A stretch of 64,000 nt of DNA, from contig CM037866.1 of NCBI GenBank assembly GCA_021292105.1, positions 3,704,607 to 3,768,606 on the forward strand. Reading direction: 5' to 3'. The notes below the pieces were generated by a model. The model did no database searches. It saw nothing but the letters and a program-made list of their open reading frames with translations, and was not told where the DNA came from. The first letter of the stretch is position 1. Each line of letters opens with the position of its first letter. This stretch comes from Anadara kagoshimensis. Its lineage: Eukaryota > Mollusca > Bivalvia > Arcoida > Arcidae. Below, one piece after another: positions 53,995 through 64,000 of the stretch. Position numbers and translations under genes: made by a program.

Positions 53995-54354
53995 ATTAAA
54001 ATATATCTAGATATAGAATTTTCAGCTCAAATACAGTCAAACCTGCATTAAGGTCAGCAGATATACTTGAAGCATTTATACAGTTAAAATATATCTAGAT
54101 ATAGAATTTTCAGCTCAAATACAGTCAAACCTGCATTAAGGTCAGCAGATATACTTGAAGCATTTATACAGTTAAAATATATCTAGATATAGAATTTTCA
54201 GCTCAAATACTTTCAAACCTGCATTAAGGTCAGCCAATATACTTGGAGCATTTATACAGTTAAAATATATCTGGATATAGTTTTTTTGGCTCAAATACAG
54301 TCAAACCTGCATTAAGGTCAGCCGATATACTTGGAGCATTTATACAGTTAAAAT
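53995..54354. repeat. 88-bp array, left part
   Basis: The unit 'aatacagtcaaacctgcatt' + 'aaggtcagcagatatacttg' + 'gaattttcagctc' repeats about four times, then stops abruptly at 'cagttaaaata' where the element at 54355 begins. 'cagtcaaacctgc' is the terminus of the Tc1/mariner-type MITEs. Confidence 0.9.
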
Positions 54355-57300
54355 ACAAGAGGCCCATGGGCCTGATACGCTCACCTGATAACTAATGGCT
54401 AGCTGATAGATTTAAAGAAAACATAAATACTAAACCCCAATGACTTTTTTCTTTACATCATGATAAACGTTGTATCATTACCTACAACATTCTAGTATAC
54501 ATGCCTATACAAAAAGTTAATAGTTTTCAAGATAATTAACCATTTCAGTATTGTTTCACATCCGTGACCTTGACCTTTGAACCTATGACCTTTTTCTATA
54601 CATCAAAATGATCATTGTATCGATACCTACAACATTCTAATATACTTGCCTATACAAAATGTTGATAGTTTTCGAGATAATTAACCATTTGGGTATTGTT
54701 TCGCATCTGTGACCTTGACCTTTGAACCCATGACCTTTTTCTATACATCAAAATGACCGTTGTATCAATACCTACAACATTCTAATATACATGCCTATAA
54801 AAAATGTTTATAGTTTTCGAGATAATTAACCATTTGGGTATTGTTTCACATCTGTGACCTTGACCTTTGAACCCATGACCTTTTTCTATACATCAAAATG
54901 ATCGTTGTATCAATACCTACAACATTCTAATATACATGCCTATACTAAATGTTTCTAGTTTTCGAGATAATTAACCATTTCGGTATTGTTTCCCATCTGT
55001 GACCTTGACCTTTGAACACATGACCTTTTTCTATACATCAAAATGATCGTTGTATCAATACCTACAACATTCTAATATACATGCCTATACAAAATGTTGA
55101 TAGTTTTCGAGATAATTAACCATTTGGGTATTGTTTCGCATCTGTGACCTTGACCTTTGAACCCATGACCTTTTTCTATACATCAAAATGATCGTTGTAT
55201 CAATACCTACAACATTCTAATATACATGCCTATACACAATGTTTATAGTTTTCGAGATAATTAACCATTTCTGTATTGTTTTGCATCTGTGACCTTGACC
55301 TTTGAACCCATGACCTTTTTCTATACATCAAAATGATCGTTGTATCAATACCTACAACATTCTAATATACATGCCTACACAAAATGTTTATAGTTTTCGA
55401 GATAATTAACCATTTGGGTATTGTTTCGCATCTGTGACCTTGATCTTTGAACCCATGACCTTTTTCTATACATCAAAATGATCGTTGTATCAATACCTAC
55501 AACATTCTAATATACATGCCTATACAAAAAGTTTATAGTTTTCGAGATAATTAACCATTTGGGTATTGTTTCACATCTGTGACCTTGACATTTGTTCCCA
55601 TGACCTTTTTCTATACAACAAAATGATCGTTGTATCAATACCTACAACATTGTAATATACATACCTATACAAAAAGTTTATAGTTTTCGAGATAATTAAC
55701 CATTTGGGTATTGTTTCGCATCTGTGACCTTGACCTTTCAACCCATGACCTTTTTCTATACATCAAAATGATCGTTGTATCAATACCTACAACATTCTAA
55801 TATACATGCCTATACAAAATGTTTATAGTTTTCGAGATAATTAACCATTTGGGTATTGTTTCGCATCTGTGACCTTGACCTTTCAACCCATGACCTTTTT
55901 CTATACATCAAAATGATCGTTGTATCAATACCTACAACATTCTAATATACATGCCTATACAAAATGTTTATAGTTTTCGAGATAATTAACCATTTGGGTA
56001 TTGTTTCACATCTCTGACCTTGACCTTTGAACACATGACCTTTTTCTATACAACAAAATGATCGTTGTATCAATACCTACAACATTCTAATATACATGCC
56101 TATACAAAATGTTGATAGTTTTCGAGATAATTAACCATTTGGGTATTGTTTCGCATCTGTGACCTTGACCTTTGAACCCATGACCTTTTTCTATACATCA
56201 AAATGATCGTTGTATCAATACCTACAACATTCTAATATACATGCCTATACACAATGTTTATAGTTTTCGAGATAATTAACCATTTCTGTATTGTTTTGCA
56301 TCTGTGACCTTGACCTTTGAACCCATGACCTTTTTCTATACATCAAAATGATCGTTGTATCAATACCTACAACATTCTAATATACATGCCTACACAAAAT
56401 GTTTATAGTTTTCGAGATAATTAACCATTTGGGTATTGTTTCGCATCTGTGACCTTGATCTTTGAACCCATGACCTTTTTCTATACATCAAAATGATCGT
56501 TGTATCAATACCTACAACATTCTAATATACATGCCTATACAAAAAGTTTATAGTTTTCGAGATAATTAACCATTTGGGTATTGTTTCACATCTGTGACCT
56601 TGACCTTTGTTCCCATGACCTTTTTCTATACAACAAAATGATCGTTGTATCAATACCTACAACATTGTAATATACATACCTATACAAAAAGTTTATAGTT
56701 TTCGAGATAATTAACCATTTGGGTATTGTTTCGCATCTGTGACCTTGACCTTTCAACCCATGACCTTTTTCTATACATCAAAATGATCGTTGTATCAATA
56801 CCTACAACATTCTAATATACATGCCTATACAAAATGTTTATAGTTTTCGAGATAATTAACCATTTGGGTATTGTTTCGCATCTGTGACCTTGACCTTTCA
56901 ACCCATGACCTTTTTCTATACATCAAAATGATCGTTGTATCAATACCTACAACATTCTAATATACATGCCTATACAAAATGTTTATAGTTTTCGAGATAA
57001 TTAACCATTTGGGTATTGTTTCACATCTCTGACCTTGACCTTTGAACACATGACCTTTTTCTATACATCAAAATGATCGTTGTATCAATACCTACAACAT
57101 TCTAATATACATGCCTATACAAGATGTTTATAGTTTTCGAGATAATTAACCATTTGGGTATTGTTTCACATCTCTGACCTTGACCTTTGAACACATGACC
57201 TTTTTCTATACATCAAAATGATCGTTGTATCAATACCTACAAGATTCTTATATACATGCCTATACAAAAAATTTATAGTTTTCGAGATAATAATTATAAT

Positions 57301-57838
57301 GAGAGGTAAAAAAAAAATAGGTCACGACCTTCACAATTGACCTTGACCTCATTTTGAAGATACTAACAAGAAGATGTCAAAACTGAAAACCCTATGTCAT
57401 TATCTGGTCAAATAGTCAAGTTATAACAATTTGAAGCTATTTTACGATTTTTTCAAAATTAAACGCAAAAACGCGTAACCTATTTTTTATCAGAATTTCA
57501 AAAAATGAACAAACTATAGGCTTAAGACCCTAGAGAAGCCAAATATCACATCAGATTTTTTCTCCAATCAGTACTTTCGGAGAAGAAGATTTTTTAAGAT
57601 TTTTGCACCCCTAGGTCACCTTGACCTAGTTATGGTAGCCATGGCAACGCCACGAACAAATCTGAATTGCACCGGCCCATATATACTTCTGACAAAGTTT
57701 CATTAAAAACTGTCCAGTAGTTTCAGAGGAGAAGTCGAAAATAGGTGTTAACGACGCACACACGCACACACGCACACACGCACATACACACGCTGCGCTA
57801 TGCCATAAGCTCACATGACCTTCGGTCAGGTGAGCTAA
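54355..57838. mobile_element. GGCCCATGGGCC...GCTCACCTG element with 144-bp array
   Basis: Begins 'caagaggcccatgggcctga' + 'tacgctcacctg' and ends 'ttcggtcaggtgagctaata'. Between about 54480 and 57280 lie about 19 copies of a 144-146-bp unit ('taccttgacctt'-type core, 'ttttctatacatcaaaatga', 'cctacaacattctaatatac', 'gttttcgagataattaacca'). A seven-unit block is duplicated at exactly 1015 bp (55231/56246, 55441/56456, 55591/56606). Each unit carries 'tgaccttgacctttgaac', i.e. 'caaaggtcaaggtca' on the minus strand. No ORF. Confidence 0.88.
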
Positions 57839-58615
57839 TAACTGGATATAGATTTTTTGGCTCAAATACAGTCAAACCTGCATTAAGGTCAGCCGATATA
57901 CTTGGAGCATTTATACAGTTAAAATATATCTGGATATAGATTTTTTGGCTCAAATACAGTCAAACTTGCATTAAGGTTAGCAGATATACTTGGAACATTT
58001 ATATCTATAGAATTTTTGGTTCAAATACAGTCATACTTGCATTAAGGTCAGCAGATATACTTGGAACATTTATATCTAGATATAGAGTTTTTGGCTCAAA
58101 TACAGTCAAACCTGCATTAATTTTAGGTCAGCCAATATACTTGGAGCATTTATACAGTTAAAATATAACTGGATATAGATTTTTTGGCTCAAATACAGTC
58201 AAACCTGCATTAAGGTCAGCCGATATAGTTGGAGCATTTATATAGTTAAAATATATCTGGATATAGTTTTTGTGGCTCAAAAACAGTCAAATCTGCATTA
58301 AGGTCAGCCGATATACTTGGAACATTTATATAGTTAAAATATGTTTAGATGTAGAATTTTCGGCTTAAATACAGTCAAACCTGCATTAAGGTCAGTCGAT
58401 ATACTTGGAGCATTTATACCGTTAAATATATCTGGATATAGATTTTGTGGCTCAAAAACAGTCAAATCTGCATTAAGGTCAGCCGATATACTTGGAACAT
58501 TTATATAGTTAAAATATACCTAGATATAGAATTTTCGGCTCAAATACAGTCAAACCGGCATTAAGGTCAGCGGATATACTTGGAATAATTACAACATTAA
58601 AATATGTCTTGATGT
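57839..58615. repeat. 88-bp array, right part
   Basis: The array of 53995 resumes with 'actggatatagattttttgg' and continues for about eight copies with drift. Confidence 0.9.
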
Positions 58616-58818
58616 AGAACTTTCAGCTCAAATATAGTCAAGCCTGCCTTGAAGGTCACATGTATATAGGACCACCTGCCAATAAAGGCCAGTAAAGTTT
58701 TTATCCCCAACTGCTCTTTTTTCATGTTATTTGAAGCTGTATATGAGGGCAATCTGTCCATTAAAACTGTTTTTACCAGTTTCCTAGGGTGGCTTTTATA
58801 GACAAAATTGACTGTTTA
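58616..58818. mobile_element. Tc1/mariner-type MITE, diverged
   Basis: 'tatagtcaagcctgccttga' to 'acaaaattgactgttta', with the family interior 'ggccagtaaagttttta'. It directly follows the 88-bp array, whose unit contains the same terminus. Confidence 0.78.
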
Positions 58819-58824
58819 TTCATT

Positions 58825-59835
58825 TGGGGAAATTTCACTTGTATCAAGGATTGAAAGAAAAAAGAAAAGTGAAAGTGACAGAAGAAAAAAGATAAGAGAA
58901 ATATGAGACCATATCTTAACAATACAATGAAATTTCATTTTATATGAAGAAAAAAATTAAAATTAATTAATTTAAAAGTTTTAAACCAATTTGGACTGAA
59001 AGAAAAAAGAATAATGAGAGCGACAGAAGAAAAAGGATAACAGAAATATGAGACCATGCCTAAAACAATAAAATGCATTCCATTTTATATGAATAATTGA
59101 GTTTTAAACCAATTTGCAGAAGGATTGAAAGAAAAAGAATAATATTGAGAGTGACAGAAGAAAAAAGAAATATCCCATGAAAAAATGGTCCATATCTAAA
59201 ACAATACAATGTATTTCATTGTGTATGATAAAAAAATGAAGGAGACAAGAGTTTTAAACCAATTTGTAGAAGGATTAAAAGAAAGAATATTGGAGTGACA
59301 GAAGAAAAAAGCTATATCCCATGAAAATATTTTACGAGTCCATATCTAAAATAATACAATGTATGAAAGAAGAAAAAGAAGAGACAGTTTTAAAACGATT
59401 TGCAGAAGAAAAAAAGACTGAGTGACAGAAAAAAAGGATAACAGAAATTTGAGACTATGCATGTCTAAAACAATAAAGAGTATTTTATTTCATATTAAAA
59501 AGGTAAAAAAAAGGATTGAAAGAAAAAAGACTGAGTGACGGAAGAAAAAGGATAACAGAAATATGAGACCATGCATGTCTAAAAACAATAAAGAGTATTC
59601 TATTTCATATAAAAAAGGTGAAAAAGAAAATAAAAGGTAAAAAAAAGGATTGAAAGAAAAACAGATTGAGTGACAGAAGAAAAAGGATAACAGAAATATG
59701 AACAATGCATGTCTAAAACAATAAAGAGTATTCTATTTCATATAAAAAAAGGTAAAAAATAGAAAAAAGAAAAAAAGTAAGAAGGAAAAAAAGAAAAAAG
59801 GTAAAGAAGGAAAAAAGAAAAAAAAAAAAACCACA
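58825..59835. repeat. Purine-rich ~120-bp tandem array, ~8 copies
   Basis: 'aaggattgaaagaaaaaaga' + 'gagtgacagaagaaaaagga' + 'taacagaaatatgagaccat' + 'gtctaaaacaataaagagta' recur with indels, then degrade into A/G runs. Confidence 0.87.
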
Positions 59836-60203
59836 AACAAACAACCCAGAAATCCTTTGTTCTTAACCTCCTGTTGATAATTCTACTATGCCCCAATCAT
59901 TACCCTCACAAAGAACAAAATGTTCATTACACACGCACAAATACAACAGAAACGAACCCAAAGCCCGACTTAAGAAATGACTGATCCCAAACTAATTGCC
60001 TCTCATCATCTGTACTAAGCAGTCCTCGTTTCTTTCATGTCCGAACATCCTTCCAATCTGTCATAACAATTAAAGTAGAAAATCACATTCTTTCGTTTTT
60101 TGAATGCTTGTGGATTATTTACCAATACAATCATCAATACGGTCCTGTCGAAAGTTTAACGCTAAGCTAATGTAATTGCCAGCTAATCTTGACTCCTCGT
60201 TAG
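59836..60203. other. Unique sequence, nothing recognised
   Basis: Slightly higher GC than its surroundings; no ORF or TE terminus. Confidence 0.45.
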
Positions 60204-61180
60204 CTATACAGTCGAACCTGTCTTAAAGGCCACCTCTATATAAGGGCCACCTGCTTTTAAAGGTCAGTAAAATGTTATCCCAAATGTTCTTTTTTCATGT
60301 TATTTTAACCTGTATATAAGGGCCACCTGCTTTTATATATACACCTGGTTTTAAAGGCCAGTAAAATGTTATCCCAAATGCTCTTTTTTCATGTTATTTT
60401 AACCTGTATATAAGGACCACCTGCTTTTAAAGGCCAGTAAAATTTTAACCCAAATGCTCTTTTTCATGTTATTTTAACCTGTATATAAGGGCCACCTGCT
60501 TTTATATATACACCTGGTTTTAAAGGCCAGTAAAATGTTATCCCAAATGCTCTTTTTTCATGTTATTTTAAACTGTATATAAGGACCACCTGCTTTTAAA
60601 GGCCAGTAAAATTTTAACCCAAATGCTCTTTTTTCATGTTATTTTAACCTGTATATAAGGGCCACTGTATTTAAAGGCCAGTAAAATTTTATCCTCATTG
60701 TTCTATATCCATGTTATTTTAACCTGTATATAAGGGCCACTGTTTACAAAGTAAAATTTTATCCCCAAATGCTCTTTTTTCATGTTATTTTAACCTGTAT
60801 ATAAGGGCCACCTGCTTTTAAAGGCCAGTAAAATTTTATCCCAAATGCTCTTTTTTCATGTTATTTTAACCTGTATATAAGGGCCACCTGCTTTTAAAGG
60901 CCAGTAAAATTTTATTCCAAATGCTCTTTTTTCATGTTATTTTAACCTGTATATGAGGGCCACTGTTTATAAAGGCCAGTAAAATTTTATCCCCATAATA
61001 TGAATTGTGCTTTATTTATATTATTTTAACCTGTATATAAGGGCCACCTGCTTTTAAAGGCCAGTAAAATTTTATCATAATCGCTTTAGATCCATGTTAT
61101 TTGAACCTGTATATAAGGACCACTTGCCCATAAAAGTCACATTTACTGGTCCATTGGATGGCTTTAATAGACATCTTGGA
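60204..61180. mobile_element. Tc1/mariner-type MITE expanded by ~76-bp array
   Basis: Left end 'tacagtcgaacctgtcttaa' and a worn right end ('ggctttaatagacatctt'). In between, the family's interior block ('cctgtatataagggccacct' + 'gcttttaaaggccagtaaaa' + 'tcccaaatgctcttttttca') is repeated about 12 times, giving about 980 bp instead of 170. Confidence 0.87.
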
Positions 61181-61224
61181 AGCAATTCAACAGTCTCTAT
61201 CTCTCAGCCACTTTCTAGCCACAA

Positions 61225-61656
61225 CAGGGTTCGTACAGACATTTGGACTCAAAATTTAAGGAATTTTTAGGGTCTTTTCAAGGTCTCATTTGCAAATTTA
61301 AGGCCTAATCAGAGGGACAATTATATAAGAAAAACATTGGTGCAAATTAATACAATTAAATCAATAAAACAATTACTTACATGTCCATAGTAACGACACT
61401 TGAAGTGGGGGTTGATTTTAGGTGTTCGGGAGGGCCAGGTACCTTTAAATCGCTCAAATCAATGTAACTTATTTATTTATTTATTTTGATCAGTCTATTT
61501 ACAACCATTTCATATCAACACCTAATTGGCAAAATTCAAGGGCTTTTAGGGCCTTCAGGATAAATTCAAGGGCTTTTTAGGGTCAGACTTGTTTTTAGGG
61601 TCTTTTTAGGGCAAACCTCAAAATTTAAGGACTTTTCCAGGCCTGTACGAACCCTG
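61225..61656. mobile_element. CAGGGTTCGTACAG MITE, copy 5
   Basis: 432 bp, both 14-bp ends intact, flanks 'cacaa' and 'cacta' (5-bp duplication with one substitution). Confidence 0.87.
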
Positions 61657-62220
61657 CACTAGCTATCACTGTTTCAGCTACTCAGCTTTGACTCAGTTTC
61701 GTTAGTGCTCTATGTTAAACTTTCTACAGGCCTGTATTGTATCAGCGATCTATCTTTCATCAACATAGCATCTTCATGTTGTATATTCTTCAGTAGCTTT
61801 TACTGAATTATTCACATCAATAAATTTTGCAAGAAAAAAGTAATTTTTTGCAGATTATCTTTTCAATCTATATTTTACTTGTATCCAGTACCCTGTCATC
61901 CATAAATTACGATACATGTTTAAAACTGGCCATTATCACATCTTCATCCGCAGTAGCTTTTACTGAATATTCACATCAACAAATTTGGAAAAAAAACTCA
62001 TTTTTTTGCAGATTATCCTTTTACTCCAATCCCCAAAAGCAATTTAAGTGAAACCTTTAAAATTAAACTTGTGAACTTCCACCGAAGAAATGAGGCCACG
62101 TCTTGAGTCCAAGATATTCCTGATGATGGCTTAGTTTTTGTTCTATTTTTATACAGTGCAGGACAATACCCGTAACTAAGCTCTTGCATAACCAAAGACC
62201 TGTTAAAACTTAAACTTTTT
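61657..62220. repeat. Local ~165-bp duplication in AT-rich sequence
   Basis: 'cagtagcttttactgaatta' + 'ttcacatcaa.aaattt' + 'ttttttgcagattatc' occurs near 61792 and 61951. 'catccataaattac' and 'aaactggccattatcac' recall the region at 37905-37970. Confidence 0.65.
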
Positions 62221-62224
62221 ATTG

Positions 62225-62450
62225 GATTTAAAATTTAGTTCAGTCTCAAAAATTTGAAATTTAGACCAGTCTCCAAGATTTGAAATTTAAGTCAGTTTCA
62301 AAAATTTGAAATCAAGGTCAGTTTCAAAGATTTGAAATTAAGGTCAGTCTCAAAGATTAGAAATTTAGGCCAGTCTGATTACCAAAATTTGCTAAATTTA
62401 CGTTAGGGAAAATCTTGGCTAAATAATGATAAGAAACCAAGTCCTGGTAC
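62225..62450. repeat. ~31-bp array in a TTTCACAATCATTCC-family remnant
   Basis: 'cagtctcaaaaatttgaaat' + 'ttagac' repeats about five times at 62240-62378, followed by 'gggaaaatcttggctaaata', the family's right end. Confidence 0.7.
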
Positions 62451-62594
62451 CTTCAACATTAACCAAAAATCATGAATTTATCACCCACACAAAATGATTT
62501 TTTCTTAGAGCTAGCACCACAGAAATTGGACAGTCAGTGACTATAAATATGACATATTACAAACCTACCTTCAAATTTCCACAATTTTGGTCTA

Positions 62595-62650
62595 AGCAGT
62601 CTACTGATGAGGAATGTTGTTGCGACAATGAAACATAGCATTTCTATATC
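62595..62650 (+). ncRNA. Decayed hammerhead-like motif
   Basis: AGTCTA, core CTGATGA (62604-62610), an irregular stem II with TTGT/ACAA, then GAAAC (62630-62634). The 3' stem I strand is not found, so a functional fold is unlikely. 'gtctaagcagtctactgatg' aligns with the copies at 33.5 and 49.7 kb in opposite orientation. Confidence 0.35.
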
Positions 62651-62734
62651 GTTTATTAAATTTATTATATTGATAGGTGTCCTGTTTATACTAAAATGTC
62701 AAAAAATTTACCAGAGATCTCATATTTCAACTAA

Positions 62735-62815
62735 AAAGAACCTCTATATTAAAACCACCTATCTATAAAGTCCGTATTTCTTAGGTCCATTTTATGGTCT
62801 TTATATACAGGTTTA
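62735..62815. mobile_element. Tc1/mariner-type MITE fragment
   Basis: 'acctctatattaaaaccacc' and 'tggtctttatatacaggttt' match family parts; both termini are worn. Confidence 0.55.
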
Positions 62816-62854
62816 ACTATTTTAAAAAAAATCCTCAAATTTTTTATTGAATTG

Positions 62855-63880
62855 ATTCATTGAACAGGGTTTATGTCCAAGTCAATAATATTTCACTTAC
62901 TTCCCCTTTATTGAAATGCTACCAGCTATAAATGGCAATAATTTGGACCACTATAAGTGGCAATAATTTGGACCACTATAAGTGGCAATAATTTGGACCA
63001 CTATAAGTGGCAATAATTTGGACACTATAAGTGGCAATAATTTGGACCACTATAAGTGGCAATAATTTGGACCACTAAAAGTGGCAATAATTTGGACCAC
63101 TATAAGTGGCAATAATTTGGACACTATAAGTGGCAATAATTTGGACCACTATAAGTGGCAATAATTTGGACCACTATAAGTGGCAATAATTTGGACCACT
63201 ATAAGTGGCAATAATTTGGACCACTATAAGTGGCAATAATTTGGACCACTATAAGTGGCAATAATTTGGACCACTATAAGTGGCAACAATTTGGACCACT
63301 ATAAGTGGCAATAATTTGGACCACTATAAGTGACAATAATTTGGACCACTATAAGTGGCAATAATTTGGACCACTATAAGTGGCAATAATTTGGACCACT
63401 ATAAGTGGCAATAATTTGGACCACTATAAGTGACAATAATTTGGACCACTATAAGTGACAATAATTTGGACCACTATAAGTGGCAATAATTTGGACCACT
63501 ATAAGTGGCAATAATTTGGACCACTATAAGTGGCAATAAATTGGACCACTATAAGTGGCAATAATTTGGACCACTATAAGTGGCAAATAATTTGGACCAC
63601 TATAAGTAAATAATGGACAATAATATAAGTGCAATAATTTGGACCAATGGTAATGTGCAGGGAGGGTTATTTTTTATGTGCCACAACTGCGGGACATGGG
63701 ACATCGGTATTTAAGGTCTCATCCAAAGGACTCTGTGACATTATTTCTAAATGCTGAGTGCTTGGCAAACAAACAGTCACTACTTATTTTCAAGTCTTGA
63801 TCAGATCCTGGCTGGGATTCTAACACATAACCTCCCACCTGAGAGCACTCTACTAACTAAGATACTGTAGTAGTTTCTGT
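62855..63880 (-). mobile_element. tRNA-derived SINE expanded by internal 25-bp array
   Basis: Tail at left ('gtccaagtcaataatatttc'), body and worn head at right ('cttggcaaacaaacagtcac', 'ataacctcccacctgagagc'). The body is split by the array at 62935-63610 that starts from the SINE segment 'taccagctataaatggcaat'. Confidence 0.83.
62935..63610. repeat. 25-bp minisatellite, ~27 copies
   Basis: The unit 'ggaccactataagtggcaat' + 'aattt' is nearly uniform with few variants ('gtgacaat', a missing C). Each unit contains a small inverted repeat 'ccactataagtgg'. It lies wholly inside a SINE. Confidence 0.95.
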
Positions 63881-63952
63881 CAAGGAAGCTTCTGTAAGTA
63901 CGGTACTGCATAACACACACAAAATATTTGCAGAGATTAATACTTATGTTCC

Positions 63953-63974
63953 ATTTTTTTTTTTTTTTTTTTTA
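63953..63974. repeat. Poly-T tract
   Basis: About 22 T residues near the window end. Confidence 0.9.
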
Positions 63975-64000
63975 AATAATCTTAAACAGGAAAAGATGTT

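Noticed and set aside
57626-57865. 79-codon ORF with a cysteine-rich VCACVRVCVCA stretch
   Set aside because: Comes from a (CACACG)n tract near the end of the 54355 element.

Overview
The window looks like non-coding nuclear DNA from a repeat-rich animal, most likely a bivalve or related mollusc. It is AT-rich, has no operons and no long unique ORF, and is packed with short non-autonomous repeats: tRNA-headed SINEs, TA-flanked MITEs, hAT-like MITEs, and elements whose ends carry the 'ggcccatgggcc ... gctcacctg' or 'ccccccactttttaagcggggg' motifs I associate with bivalve genomes. The taxon is an inference from repeat style, not a search result.

Only one protein-coding exon is convincing: a minus-strand V-set immunoglobulin exon at 12693-13030, resembling the first Ig domain of turtle/IGSF9 cell-adhesion proteins. 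It has good splice sites and phase 1-1 boundaries but is one base short, so its second half is out of frame. The rest of the window is probably intron or intergenic DNA of that minus-strand gene.

Layout: 1-12 kb has MITEs and minisatellites, some grown from TE ends (4.2-5.6 kb), an 89-bp array, and a hAT-like element with a nearby empty site. At 12-14 kb are the Ig exon, an adjacent minisatellite that copies the exon end and splice donor, and a large palindrome. At 14-20 kb are nested SINE/MITE insertions. A 3.7-kb satellite of 49/51-bp monomers with higher-order repeats fills 20-23.8 kb. At 25-29.3 kb are a SINE, a MITE with internal amplification, two large inverted repeats (one with a hammerhead-ribozyme-like fold) and a 26-bp array. 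From 30 to 39 kb there are dispersed repeats, SINEs and another hammerhead-like motif. Arrays dominate 39-47.8 kb. A three-layer nested insertion lies at 50.3-50.8 kb. A 3.5-kb element at 54.4-57.8 kb holds about 19 copies of a 144-bp unit rich in nuclear-receptor-type half-sites and splits an older 88-bp array. TE-derived arrays and SINEs run to the end.

The main theme is the birth of satellite DNA from TE fragments: at least six arrays have monomers that correspond to a MITE terminus, MITE interior, SINE tail, SINE interior or exon end present in the window. The second theme is a set of hammerhead-like motifs associated with inverted repeats, consistent with Penelope-like element ends. No transposase or reverse transcriptase ORF was seen, so all the mobile elements here appear non-autonomous or decayed.
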